In this document: positions 43,532-55,057 of the stretch, piece after piece | Layout of the letters: every line of letters starts with the position of its first letter | How positions within the stretch are numbered: the stretch's first letter is position 1 | NCBI GenBank assembly: GCA_003577145.1 | Contig: QEUP01000032.1 | Coordinates: 1-59,535, forward strand | From: Acidobacteriota bacterium | GTDB lineage: Bacteria > Actinomycetota > Acidimicrobiia > Acidimicrobiales > Microtrichaceae | DNA length: 59,535 nucleotides | Direction of reading: 5' to 3' | Notes under the pieces: generated by a model | Told to the model about the DNA's origin: nothing | Database searches by the model: none | What the model saw: only the letters and a program-made list of their open reading frames with translations | Program-made: the position numbers and the translations under genes

Positions 43532-45724
43532 ATGTCGTTTTGCACCAACTGCGGGACCGAGAACTCCGACGAGTCGCGCTTCTGCTCCGACTGCGGGGGC
43601 GTCCTCGAGGCTCCCGCACCGGCGGGCGAGACCCAGGGTGGGGACCTCGGCCAGGGTGGGCCTCCCGGCCATCCGCCGGTACCGCCCGACCCGACTTCCC
43701 CAGGGGCCGGATACGGCGCCCAGCCCCCGCTGGGTGGTGAGCCACCGGGCCCGTTTCCCGCTGCATCACCGCCGGGAGGGGGCCGCCGCAACGGGCTCAT
43801 CATCGGGGCGGTCGTTGCAGTCGTCGTGGTGGCCGCCGTCGTAGCCGGCTTCCTCCTGTTGCGTGACGGCGACGGTCAGAGCCAGATCAGCTCCGAGGAG
43901 ACCACAACCACAACCGTCTCCCCGGCCCGCTCGGGTGAGGGTTGGACGGTGCTGGTCTACATGATCGGGGACACCGACCTGGAGCCCTGGGCGCTCATCG
44001 ACATCGAGGAGATGGCTGCGGCTGCGGGTCAAGCCGAGGACCTGAACATCGTCGTGCTCGCTGATCGCTCCCCGGACTACACCTCAGAGGGCGTCATGAA
44101 CCTCTCCGACTGGGAGACCGGGAAGGTCATCGAGGTCGGTGGGACCGAGCTCAGCGAGGTCGACGACCTCGGTGAGGTCAACATGGGCGACCCCGCCACC
44201 CTCGCCGACTTCATCGAGTTCGGCGTCAGCGAATACCCCGCCTCCAAGTACAGCATCGTCCTCTGGGATCACGGTGCGGGGTGGCCGGGCATGGGCCCCG
44301 ACGAGACCGACGGAGCCGACATGCTCACCACCGCGGAGATCGCCGAAGGCCTGGGCAGCGGGCTCGAGGCAAGCGGGCTCGATCGCTTCGACATGCTCGG
44401 CTTCGACGCCTGCCTCATGGCGAACTACGAGGTGGCTGCTGCGATGGCCCCCCACGCCCAGTACTTGGTCGCATCCGAGGAGCTCGAACCCGGTCACGGG
44501 TGGAACTACGAGGGTCTCGCCGCCGCCGCGGGGGAGGCCGACACACCCGATCTGGGGCAGGAGATCCTCGATTCGTTCCAGGCCCAGGCCGAGAGCGAGC
44601 AGGAGGGTGAGGCGATCACATTGTCGGTGGTCGACCTGGCCCAGATGGACGCGCTACAGGATGCTCTGGGCAACTGGACCGAGGCCGTGGGTGCCGACAT
44701 CGAGACGTATGCGCCCACCCTGGGCGAGGTCCGCGCCCAGGCACTCAGCTTCGGCCGCAGCCCCGATGACACCTTCGACTCGCAGCTGACCGATCTCGGG
44801 TCCATCGTGTCGGGTGTGGGCGAACAGCAGTCGGACCTGGCGGCAGCCTCCGAAGAGGTCAGCGCGGCGCTCGAAGGCATGGTCCTGTCCACCATCAGTG
44901 GCCCGGCCACCAGCGAGGCGACCGGCCTGTCGGTCTACTTCCCGCCGTATCTGGACCTCTACGACCAAGAGCACGCCGAGCTCGAGGGGATCGAGGCCTG
45001 GGAAGGCCTGCTCACCCGCTTCTACGAGGCCGGCGAGGCCATCCCCGAAGCCGAGCAACCGGCCTTCGACACCGAACAGGTGAGCGACCACTTCTTCGAC
45101 GAGGACGGTCTGAACATATTCGCCACCTTCGATCCATCGATCGAAACCAACCTGGCCGAGGCCACCATCTTCTACGGGATCGTCGACGAGACCGACGGGT
45201 CGGTCATGTTCCTCGGCGAGGAGCCGGGCTCCATCCTCGAAGACGGCCAGGCCGCGGCCATCTACGACCTCACCTTCCTCCAGATCTCCGACGGCCAGGA
45301 CACCATGGCTGCCTACGCTGCCATCACCTTCGACGAGGAGAGCGGCCTTTTCCTGGTGGACATCCCGATGGCGTACTACCCCCCGGGTAGCGAGGAGTAC
45401 ATCGACGCACTCCTCGAGCTCGTCGTCGATCCCGAAGACGGGGTGATCCTCAGCGAGACCTACTACGTCGTGGAGGAGGAGGGCACCTTCGGCGAGTTGA
45501 CCGCCGACCCCGAGGGGATCGTCGTGCCGATCGTCGTCAAGCTCTACCCCGACGGGACCTCGGAGTGGGTCCCCACCTCTGACGTCGGGCTCTACGCCGA
45601 CCTGCCCAACCTGAGCTACGAGTTCGTGCCGCTCGATCCGGGTACGGAGATCTATGCCGAGCTCCAGATCACCGACTACGGCGGGAACTTCGACTCCGTG
45701 TTCGTGCAGGACGCTGTTCCCTAG
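43532..45724 (+). CDS. Membrane-anchored clostripain-type (C11) peptidase with N-terminal zinc ribbon
   Basis: This 730-residue protein has a zinc ribbon at the extreme N-terminus (C4, C7, C18, C21 in CTNCGTENSDESRFCSDC), a Pro/Gly-rich linker, a membrane helix (88-110), a Thr-rich spacer and an exported C11 domain. The catalytic dyad is H247 in IVLWDHGAGWPG and C294 in GFDACLMANYE. The last 250 residues form an acidic beta-rich domain. C11 enzymes cut after Arg or Lys; this one would act outside the membrane while the ribbon stays inside. ATG 43532 follows GAGGAG; an earlier start at 43463 has none. The substrate and the ribbon's role are unknown. Confidence 0.88.
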   Translation: MSFCTNCGTENSDESRFCSDCGGVLEAPAPAGETQGGDLGQGGPPGHPPVPPDPTSPGAGYGAQPPLGGEPPGPFPAASPPGGGRRNGLIIGAVVAVVVVAAVVAGFLLLRDGDGQSQISSEETTTTTVSPARSGEGWTVLVYMIGDTDLEPWALIDIEEMAAAAGQAEDLNIVVLADRSPDYTSEGVMNLSDWETGKVIEVGGTELSEVDDLGEVNMGDPATLADFIEFGVSEYPASKYSIVLWDHGAGWPGMGPDETDGADMLTTAEIAEGLGSGLEASGLDRFDMLGFDACLMANYEVAAAMAPHAQYLVASEELEPGHGWNYEGLAAAAGEADTPDLGQEILDSFQAQAESEQEGEAITLSVVDLAQMDALQDALGNWTEAVGADIETYAPTLGEVRAQALSFGRSPDDTFDSQLTDLGSIVSGVGEQQSDLAAASEEVSAALEGMVLSTISGPATSEATGLSVYFPPYLDLYDQEHAELEGIEAWEGLLTRFYEAGEAIPEAEQPAFDTEQVSDHFFDEDGLNIFATFDPSIETNLAEATIFYGIVDETDGSVMFLGEEPGSILEDGQAAAIYDLTFLQISDGQDTMAAYAAITFDEESGLFLVDIPMAYYPPGSEEYIDALLELVVDPEDGVILSETYYVVEEEGTFGELTADPEGIVVPIVVKLYPDGTSEWVPTSDVGLYADLPNLSYEFVPLDPGTEIYAELQITDYGGNFDSVFVQDAVP

Positions 45725-45852
45725 TCCTGACGGGCGGCCTTTGGGCCGGGCCGGTCGTGGCTACCCGGCTGGCACCCCTCGCTCCGCGGTCGATCCGTCG
45801 GGGAACCAGCCGGCTGCCAGTAGCCTGGAAGGCCTAGCCCACCGCACTCGAA

Positions 45853-45873
45853 AGGATGATCCGGGATCATCCT
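45853..45873. promoter_or_regulatory. Perfect 21-bp palindrome abutting the response-regulator start
   Basis: aggatgatcc (45853-45862) and ggatcatcct (45864-45873) are perfect inverted copies around one G, and ATG 45874 follows at once. A TAGCCT box lies upstream near 45821-45826. It may be a dimer operator, possibly autoregulatory, or an RNA hairpin that hides the AAAGGA ribosome-binding site. Confidence 0.6.
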
Positions 45874-46572
45874 ATGGATGACGATCTACTGGTCCCCGAA
45901 GACTGGTCCGATGAGGCCATCCGGGTCATCATCTGTGATGACCATGCCCTCTTCCGGAGGGGTCTGCTCATGGTTCTCGAAGCCGAGGGTGGCATCGAGG
46001 TCGTGGGAGAGGCCGCCGACGGCCACGAGGCCGTGGCCACCGCGACCGAGCTCACGCCGGATGTGGCACTGATGGACGTACGGATGCCGATCCTGAGCGG
46101 GATCGACGCGACGAGGGCCATCAACGAGGCGGTGCCCGCCTGCAAGATCATCATGCTCACGGTGAGCGACGACGAGGACGACTTGTTCGAGGCCATCAAG
46201 GCCGGCGCGACGGGCTATCTGCTCAAGGAGATCTCGATCGAGGAGGTGGCCGACGCGATCCGTGCGGTCCAGGGCGGCCAGAGCCTGGTCACCCCGTCGA
46301 TGGCATCCAAGCTGTTGGTCGAGTTCACGAACCTCTCCAAACGTGCAGACAGCCCCGATCATGCCGGCACCCCGAGGCTCACCGATCGCGAGCTCGAAGT
46401 GCTCAGGCTGGTCGCCGAAGGGATGAGCAACCGCCAGATCGCCGAGGAATTGGGAATCTCGGAGAACACCGTCAAGAACCACGTGCGCAACATCCTCGAG
46501 AAGCTGCACCTTCACTCCCGCATGGAGGCGGTGATCTACGCCGTCCGAGAGAAGATCCTCGACATCTCCTGA
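45874..46572 (+). CDS. Orphan NarL/LuxR-family response regulator
   Basis: This 232-residue regulator has a receiver domain with acidic pocket D22/D23 ([18 protein letters not shown]), phosphoacceptor D68 ([13 protein letters not shown]), a switch threonine in [11 protein letters not shown] and lysine in GYLLKEIS. A LuxR helix-turn-helix follows (LTDREVEVL-like [20 protein letters not shown], then [16 protein letters not shown]). No histidine kinase gene is adjacent. An ATG at 45856 would add six residues but lies inside the palindrome; ATG 45874 follows it directly. It precedes secA on the same strand. Target genes are unknown, and autoregulation is plausible. Confidence 0.92.
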   Translation: MDDDLLVPEDWSDEAIRVIICDDHALFRRGLLMVLEAEGGIEVVGEAADGHEAVATATELTPDVALMDVRMPILSGIDATRAINEAVPACKIIMLTVSDDEDDLFEAIKAGATGYLLKEISIEEVADAIRAVQGGQSLVTPSMASKLLVEFTNLSKRADSPDHAGTPRLTDRELEVLRLVAEGMSNRQIAEELGISENTVKNHVRNILEKLHLHSRMEAVIYAVREKILDIS

Positions 46573-46612
46573 GGATCACCGGACCCGGAGTCGGGCCACC
46601 CCGAAGCAGTCG

Positions 46613-46618
46613 TAGACT
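46613..46618 (+). promoter_or_regulatory. -10 box of secA
   Basis: TAGACT lies 10 nt before ATG 46629; the spacer has GGAGA as a possible weak ribosome-binding site. Confidence 0.45.
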
Positions 46619-46628
46619 CGGAGACGAC

Positions 46629-49343
<2,715 letters not shown>

Positions 49344-50468
49344 ATGCAGGATTTCTCAGGGCCGCTGGCCGAGCTCGCCAAGCGGCTCGGTGAGGCAGAG
49401 ACCTATCTCAAGATCACCGAGTTGCGGGATCGCATGCCCCAGCTCGAGGCCGAGATCGGCCGTCCCGGCCTCTGGGACGACCCCGACAACGCCAAGCGCA
49501 TCCAAAAGGAGCTCTCGGCGGTGAGCGACGACCTCGCGCTCTACGACAAGCTGCGTACGCGACTAGAGGACGCCAACACGCTCTACCAACTGGCGATCGA
49601 AGAGGACGACGACTCACTGGCACCGGAGATCGAGGAGGCGGTGGCCTCGCTTCAGCGCGAGCTCGACGGCCTGGAACTGCGGGCGATGTTCACCGGTGAG
49701 TACGACTCGGGTGACGCGGTCGTCGACGTCCATTCGGGTGCGGGCGGAACGGACTCCCAGGACTGGGCCGGGATCCTGTTGCGGATGTACCAGCGCTGGG
49801 CGGAGCGCAGGGGTTTCGAGCTGGAGATGGACGAGGTGTCGCCGGGACAGGAGGCGGGCATCACCACCGCGACCTTCATCGTCAAGGGTCGCTATGCCTA
49901 CGGGCTGCTGCGTGGCGAGCACGGCGTCCACCGTCTGGTGCGGATATCCCCCTTCGACAGCAACGCGCGTCGCCACACGGCCTTCTCCTCGGTCTCGGTC
50001 ACGCCGTTCGTGGAACACGCAGAGGAGGAGATCGAGATACCCGAGAAGGATCTTCGTATCGACACCTACCGCTCGTCAGGGGCCGGTGGCCAGCACGTCA
50101 ACGTCACCGATTCGGCCGTTCGGATCACCCACCTGCCCACCGGCATCGTCGTCTCCTGCCAGAACGAGCGCAGCCAGCACCAGAACAAGGACCGGGCAAT
50201 GCAGATCCTTGCGGCCAAGTTGCTCGAACTGCAGCGGGCCAGGCGGGCCGAGGAGCTGGCGCTGATCAAAGGCGATCAACAGTCGATCGAGTGGGGTAGC
50301 CAGATCCGGTCCTATGTCCTGCACCCCTACCAGCAGGTGAAGGACCATCGGACAGGAATCGAGATCGGCAACGTCGAGGGCGTGCTCGACGGCGACCTCG
50401 ACGGGTTGATGGAGGGCTACCTCCGCTGGGCGCGGGCCAATCCGCCTGAGGGTCCGGACCACCAGTGA
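49344..50468 (+). CDS. prfB: Peptide chain release factor 2
   Basis: This 374-residue class I release factor ends translation at UGA and UAA. The anticodon-like tripeptide SPF is in VRISPFDSNARRHTAF, and the catalytic GGQ is in YRSSGAGGQHVNVTDSA (near 247). The gene is one uninterrupted frame, without the in-frame UGA and programmed frameshift that regulate RF2 in E. coli and many bacteria. It starts immediately after the secA stop, so it is probably co-transcribed. A hairpin follows at 50490. Confidence 0.96.
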   Translation: MQDFSGPLAELAKRLGEAETYLKITELRDRMPQLEAEIGRPGLWDDPDNAKRIQKELSAVSDDLALYDKLRTRLEDANTLYQLAIEEDDDSLAPEIEEAVASLQRELDGLELRAMFTGEYDSGDAVVDVHSGAGGTDSQDWAGILLRMYQRWAERRGFELEMDEVSPGQEAGITTATFIVKGRYAYGLLRGEHGVHRLVRISPFDSNARRHTAFSSVSVTPFVEHAEEEIEIPEKDLRIDTYRSSGAGGQHVNVTDSAVRITHLPTGIVVSCQNERSQHQNKDRAMQILAAKLLELQRARRAEELALIKGDQQSIEWGSQIRSYVLHPYQQVKDHRTGIEIGNVEGVLDGDLDGLMEGYLRWARANPPEGPDHQ

Positions 50469-50489
50469 GCTCCCTATATCCGATGGGCC

Positions 50490-50509
50490 GGCCTGGGTGC
50501 GCCCAGGCC
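50490..50509 (+). terminator. Hairpin after prfB
   Basis: ggcctggg (50490-50497) pairs with cccaggcc (50502-50509) around TGCG, followed shortly by TTT (50513-50515). It lies 22 bp after the prfB stop and separates secA-prfB from ftsEX. Confidence 0.6.
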
Positions 50510-50609
50510 CGGTTTGGGGCCCATCCCCGTTCCGACAGTAACCTAACCGTAACATTGGTCGGTCGGGTCCACCCCGACCCCTGCACCGGTCCCTCAATCC
50601 TGTAGCACC

Positions 50610-51287
50610 GTGATCAAGCTCGAGAACGTCTCGAAGATCTACAAAGGCGACGTGAGCGCGTTGCTCGAGGCGAGCGCCGACATCCAGAAGGGCGAGTTCG
50701 TCTTCCTCGTCGGTCCCTCCGGCAGCGGCAAGTCGACCTTCCTGCGCCTCCTCACGAGGGAGGAGGTTCCGACGCGGGGCAAGATCTTCGTCGCCGGCAA
50801 GGACATCGGCGACCTGTCGAAATGGAAGATCCCCTTCCTGCGGCGCAACATCGGCAGCGTCTTCCAGGACTTCAAGCTGTTGCCCAACAAGGACGTCGCC
50901 GAGAACGTCGCTTTCGCCCTCGAGGTGATCGGCAGGCCGAAGCACGTGGTCAAGACTCAGGTGCCGGCGATCCTCGAGCTGGTGGGGCTGTCGGACAAGG
51001 CGCAGAACATGCCCAACGAGCTCTCCGGCGGGGAGCAGCAGCGCGTGAGCATCGCCCGGGCGTTCGTGAACAGGCCCCTGATCCTGCTCGCCGACGAGCC
51101 GACGGGAAACCTCGACCCCGCCACGTCTGTCGGCATCATGAAGCTGCTCGATCGCATCAATCGCACTGGCACGACCGTTGTGATGGCCACCCACGATCGC
51201 GGCATCGTCGACACCATGCGTCGTCGCGTAATAGAGCTCGACCGGGGAAAGATCGTGCGTGATCAGGCCCGAGGCGTGTACGAGTAG
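50610..51287 (+). CDS. ftsE: Cell division ATP-binding protein FtsE
   Basis: This 225-residue ABC ATPase joins FtsX at the septum to control peptidoglycan hydrolases. It has Walker [10 protein letters not shown] (36-44), the Q-loop region [19 protein letters not shown], signature [15 protein letters not shown] and Walker [15 protein letters not shown]. The start is GTG 50610 with no clear ribosome-binding site. The 140-bp gap before it holds the prfB hairpin and an AT-richer stretch (50537-50556, taacctaaccgtaacatt) that may contain its promoter. ftsX follows after 20 bp. Confidence 0.95.
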   Translation: MIKLENVSKIYKGDVSALLEASADIQKGEFVFLVGPSGSGKSTFLRLLTREEVPTRGKIFVAGKDIGDLSKWKIPFLRRNIGSVFQDFKLLPNKDVAENVAFALEVIGRPKHVVKTQVPAILELVGLSDKAQNMPNELSGGEQQRVSIARAFVNRPLILLADEPTGNLDPATSVGIMKLLDRINRTGTTVVMATHDRGIVDTMRRRVIELDRGKIVRDQARGVYE

Positions 51288-51307
51288 GAAAGGCTCAGCT
51301 CCCTGAC

Positions 51308-52195
51308 ATGGCCCTCAAGGTCGACTACCTGGTCCGCGAGACCGGACAGAATCTGCGGCGCAACATCACGTTGACAGTCGCGGCCGTCCTCACCATCGCG
51401 GTGTCGTTGTTCCTGGTCGGTTCGGGGCTGATGATCCGCCAGGGTGTGCAGAACGCCTTCCAGCGTTGGGAGGGTGGCATCGAGTTCATCATCTTCATGA
51501 ACCCCGACGCCACCGAGGAGCAGGTCCAGTCGATCGAGGACGAACTGGGCAGCAACCCGCAGATCAAGGACTACACCTTCGTCGACCAAGAGGAGACCTA
51601 CGACGAGTTCGTCGAGTTGTTCTCCGATCAGCCGAACATGGTCGAGTCGGTCGAGGCCGAGGACCTCCCACCCTCCTTCAGGGTCATCCCCACCAACACC
51701 GACGCCGATTTCGTCAGTGAGTTGGGCAAGAACTTCGAGGCGAGCGCAGGCGTGCGCAGGGTCATCTTCGCAGCCGATTCCATCAAGCAGGTTCAACGGG
51801 TCGGTGCCTGGATCAGCACGGGTGTGCTCGTGATGGCGATCGTGTTGCTCACGGCTGCGAGCCTTCTGATCCTCAACACCATTCGCATGGCGATGTTCGC
51901 GCGCCGCAACGAGATCGAGATCATGAAGCTGGTGGGTGCGACCAACTCGTACATCCGGATCCCGTTCATCCTCGAGGGTCTCGTGCACGGCCTTGTCGGC
52001 ATGGTCATCGCGGCGTCGTTGCTGTTCGGAGGCCGCGCGGTCCTGAGTGATCGGGTGCTGGACCTGCCGATACTCGAGAACTTCGTCGTGACCGTCAACG
52101 AGACCTGGGTGACCGTGCTGGTTCTCCTGCTGGTCGCGATCGTCGTCGGAACGGTCGGGTCCGCGATAGCGGTGTCGCGCTTCCTCGACGTCTAG
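51308..52195 (+). CDS. ftsX: Cell division protein FtsX
   Basis: This 295-residue permease-like partner of FtsE has a cytoplasmic start (DYLVRETGQNLRRN), a first helix (about 19-41), an extracytoplasmic domain (about 45-165) that in other species contacts cell-wall hydrolase regulators, and three further helices near 176-198, 225-245 and 265-290. The segment RNEIEIMKLVGATNSYIRIPF is the conserved FtsX loop that couples to FtsE. It is the last gene of the ftsEX operon. The smpB gene that often follows in Actinobacteria is not seen. Confidence 0.94.
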   Translation: MALKVDYLVRETGQNLRRNITLTVAAVLTIAVSLFLVGSGLMIRQGVQNAFQRWEGGIEFIIFMNPDATEEQVQSIEDELGSNPQIKDYTFVDQEETYDEFVELFSDQPNMVESVEAEDLPPSFRVIPTNTDADFVSELGKNFEASAGVRRVIFAADSIKQVQRVGAWISTGVLVMAIVLLTAASLLILNTIRMAMFARRNEIEIMKLVGATNSYIRIPFILEGLVHGLVGMVIAASLLFGGRAVLSDRVLDLPILENFVVTVNETWVTVLVLLLVAIVVGTVGSAIAVSRFLDV

Positions 52196-52232
52196 CCCCT
52201 GATCAAGGGTCGCCTCGGCGCTCGAGGGTCCC

Positions 52233-52312
52233 GTGGCGACCGTGGGCTGTGGCGACCGTGGGCTGTGGCGACCGTGGGCTGTGGCGACCGTGTGCTGTGG
52301 CGACCGTGTGCT
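52233..52312. repeat. Five tandem 16-bp repeats
   Basis: Units gtggcgaccgtgggct (three) and gtggcgaccgtgtgct (two) run without gaps from 52233 to 52312, then decay into gtagcgca. The copy number could vary between strains. Confidence 0.9.
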
Positions 52313-52548
52313 GTAGCGCAAGGGTTTGACGCAGAGCGGCGTTAACCCTGATTATTCACGGTGAGGGCCCGAGCCCCGCCAGACCCCGACAGCACAAGCG
52401 TTCTTGGACGGCGTGACGCTCGAGAACATTCACCTTCGAGGTGCCCCGACCCGTTGGCATCTCTTGTGTTGCCCAACTTGGATCCTCCAAGGCTGAGAGG
52501 GTTGTAACCGTCCTGCTGCGAGTTGCTCGTGCGAGAAGGGGTCCCAAC
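52313..52548. other. Intergenic region after ftsX
   Basis: With the repeats this forms a 353-bp gap. It contains an imperfect hairpin near 52320-52348 (agggtt with aaccct) followed by an AT-richer stretch (gattattcac) that may end ftsX transcripts. I see no gene, tRNA or tmRNA in the remainder. Confidence 0.6.
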
Positions 52549-53166
52549 TCAGCCTGCGCGCCGGGCGAGGATCAGCGTGTCGATCGCTTCACGTGTCCCC
52601 TCCTCGGTCTCGACTTGGCGGATGACCCGTTCGGCCTTGATGATCTCGATCTCGGTCTCCTGGTCGAGGGTGGTGAGCAGCTCTGTCATCGCCTCGGGTG
52701 TCGTCAACACCTCGGGTGCCTGAGGGCCGCCGTAACCGTGTTCGATGTTGTCCAGGTCGTGTCCCACATACAAGAGCAGGCCGCCGGTTTCGAGGCCGGA
52801 GACGCATTTCCCGAAGGCCCGCCGCCGGCTGTCGGCCGGTAGCTGCAGGTACAGCACGATCACGAGGTCGTAGGCCGATGGCCGGGGCTGGTACTCGGTC
52901 ACGTCCGCAAGGATCCATTGGACCTCTACCCCGCGGGACTCGGCGAGCTTGCGACCCTTCTCCATTCCCACTTCGGAGAAGTCGACGGCGGTCACCATCC
53001 AGCCCTGCTCGGCCAGCCACACGGCGTTACGCCCTTCGCCCGAAGCGACATCGAGCGCTCTTGCCGGCGTCAGCCCGGCGGTCTCGGCGACGAGAAACCG
53101 ATTCGGTGTGACGGACCAGACGAACTCACTGCTGCGATACCGCTCATCCCAGTCCCCGCTGTCCAT
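52549..53166 (-). CDS. Class I SAM-dependent methyltransferase
   Basis: This 205-residue protein has the SAM motif ARALDVASGEGRNAVWLAEQG, an acidic motif II (MVTAVDFSEVGMEKGRKLAE), and YDLVIVLYLQLP, similar to TehB-like methyltransferases. It starts WDERYRSSEFVWSVTPNRFL, a common opening for this group. GGGAGGG lies before ATG 53166. The methyl acceptor is unknown; TehB relatives act on small oxyanions or metabolites. It lies downstream of an AhpC/TSA gene but is separated from it by a long palindromic terminator. Confidence 0.88.
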   Translation of the reverse strand: MDSGDWDERYRSSEFVWSVTPNRFLVAETAGLTPARALDVASGEGRNAVWLAEQGWMVTAVDFSEVGMEKGRKLAESRGVEVQWILADVTEYQPRPSAYDLVIVLYLQLPADSRRRAFGKCVSGLETGGLLLYVGHDLDNIEHGYGGPQAPEVLTTPEAMTELLTTLDQETEIEIIKAERVIRQVETEEGTREAIDTLILARRAG

Positions 53167-53187
53167 GTCCCTCCCGGAGCAGCTCGT

Positions 53188-53226
53188 TTTGTGAACCGAA
53201 AAGGCCCCTATAGGGGCCTTTTCGGT

Positions 53227-53233
<7 letters not shown>
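53188..53233. terminator. 46-bp perfect palindromic terminator
   Basis: The arms 53188-53210 and 53211-53233 are exact inverted copies of 23 bp. The core is ggcccc-tata-ggggcc flanked by AAAA and TTTT, which gives an intrinsic terminator on either strand. It overlaps the stop codon of the AhpC/TSA gene (53227-53229) and sits 21 bp before the methyltransferase start. Confidence 0.92.
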
Positions 53234-53808
<575 letters not shown>

Positions 53809-54062
53809 TGACGACCTCCTTGGATCTCGGGCCCTGAGAGAGCGTGTTACCTGTGACCGACATCCTCAGCGAGTCTGCCTCATCGACGATGCGTTCGCAG
53901 CATCGGTCCGGCATGACCTCGATCGGGAGATCGTCGAGGGTCGGTGGATCGGGTGACCCACCTCGAGCGCACCGCATCGCCGGGACCTTCGGCCCTGCCG
54001 GATCACTCAGCCGCTCCCTACGGTGCGGCGGTGTGGGCTGATTCCCGCCACCGGAGGTCATG
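53809..54062. other. Divergent intergenic region
   Basis: This 254-bp gap separates the AhpC/TSA gene (minus) from the DUF6777-like gene (plus). It holds only small inverted repeats (ggtgg/ccacc near 53941-53962). Open frames crossing it lack starts or ribosome-binding sites. Confidence 0.5.
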
Positions 54063-55025
54063 ATGGCAGAACCTACCCGTGCCGCCGCGCCGAAACGGAG
54101 CGCATTCTCCATCGTGTCGCTCGTTGTCGGTGTCATCGGCCTTATTGCCGCCGGTGTCATGGGTGCCGTCCTTGTCACGAACGACGACGACGAGGACCTC
54201 AGCCTGGAGACGGGTGACTACGTCGCGACGTCGGAGGGTTTCGTCATCGAGCCGGATGATCGCGCCGGTCCCGATGCGTTCACGGCCCCGGTGAACACGG
54301 CAGCCGACGGCGCCTGCGACCCCGAGGCTCTCATCGCAGAGCTGGAGAGCCGGCCCGACGCCCACCGCGAATGGGCAGAGGTGCTCGGAGTGCCCGAGGA
54401 GGAGGTCGCGACCTACATCCTTGCCCTCGAGCCACGGGTCCTCGGCCAGAACACTGCCGTCACCAACCACGGCTTGCACGACGGGCAGGCATACGCCAGG
54501 CCCTCCGAGCTCGAAGCGGGCACAGCGGTCCTCGTCGACGCGAACTACCCCTACACGGCCAGCATGCTCCCCCCGGACGACGTCTACGTCCCGCCCGACG
54601 AATCGACCTCGTCGAGCTCGGAAACCACGTCCACCCTGCCGACCACAACCGGCCCCCCGGAGCAGCCGACCACAACCGGTCCGCCCGGTGAGGAGCAGCC
54701 GGTCACCCGCTGCAAGTGCGGCAACCCGCTGCTTCCCGCGTATCAGAACGAGCCACCGGCGCCGCTGGAGACGACCACCACGACCGAGATCGTGCCAGCC
54801 GATGACACCTCACCCGACGAGCCATCCGATGACACCTCACCGGACGACACCTCACCCGACGAGCCATCGGACAACACCACACCGGACGACACCTCACCCG
54901 ACGAGCCATCGGACGACACCTCACCCGACGAGCCATCGGATGACACCACACCGGATGACACCTCGGACGACAACGTGACGCCGTCATATCGTCCGTCGGC
55001 CTGGATCGCGGGCCAACGGTGGTGA
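54063..55025 (+). CDS. DUF6777-like membrane-anchored protein with acidic repeat tail
   Basis: This 320-residue protein has a basic start, one membrane helix (about 15-38) and an exported domain. That domain includes EWAEVLGVPEEEVATYILAL, NHGLHDGQAYARPSELEAG, TAVLVDANY and, later, TRCKCGNPLLPAYQNE. These match DUF6777-type proteins of Actinobacteria, although a Ser/Thr/Pro linker splits the two halves. The tail is a repetitive Asp/Pro/Thr/Ser segment (DDTSPDEPS units, 54801-54966 in DNA). ATG 54063 is used because GGAGG lies 5 nt away; ATG 54060 is adjacent. Function unknown. Confidence 0.75.
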   Translation: MAEPTRAAAPKRSAFSIVSLVVGVIGLIAAGVMGAVLVTNDDDEDLSLETGDYVATSEGFVIEPDDRAGPDAFTAPVNTAADGACDPEALIAELESRPDAHREWAEVLGVPEEEVATYILALEPRVLGQNTAVTNHGLHDGQAYARPSELEAGTAVLVDANYPYTASMLPPDDVYVPPDESTSSSSETTSTLPTTTGPPEQPTTTGPPGEEQPVTRCKCGNPLLPAYQNEPPAPLETTTTTEIVPADDTSPDEPSDDTSPDDTSPDEPSDNTTPDDTSPDEPSDDTSPDEPSDDTTPDDTSDDNVTPSYRPSAWIAGQRW

Positions 55026-55057
55026 GGTTTCACCGAGCCCGAGTCACCCGAGAGCGC

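Noticed and set aside
49344-49450. Programmed frameshift in prfB
   Set aside because: The frame is continuous from the ATG to the stop; no in-frame UGA near codon 25.
52313-52548. smpB or tmRNA after ftsX
   Set aside because: The usual neighbours in Actinobacteria, but no acceptor-stem-like ends, tag frame or SmpB protein could be found.
53820-53870. TPP-riboswitch-like CTGAGA stretch
   Set aside because: Only the short CTGAGA matches; the remaining core is missing and no thiamine gene follows.
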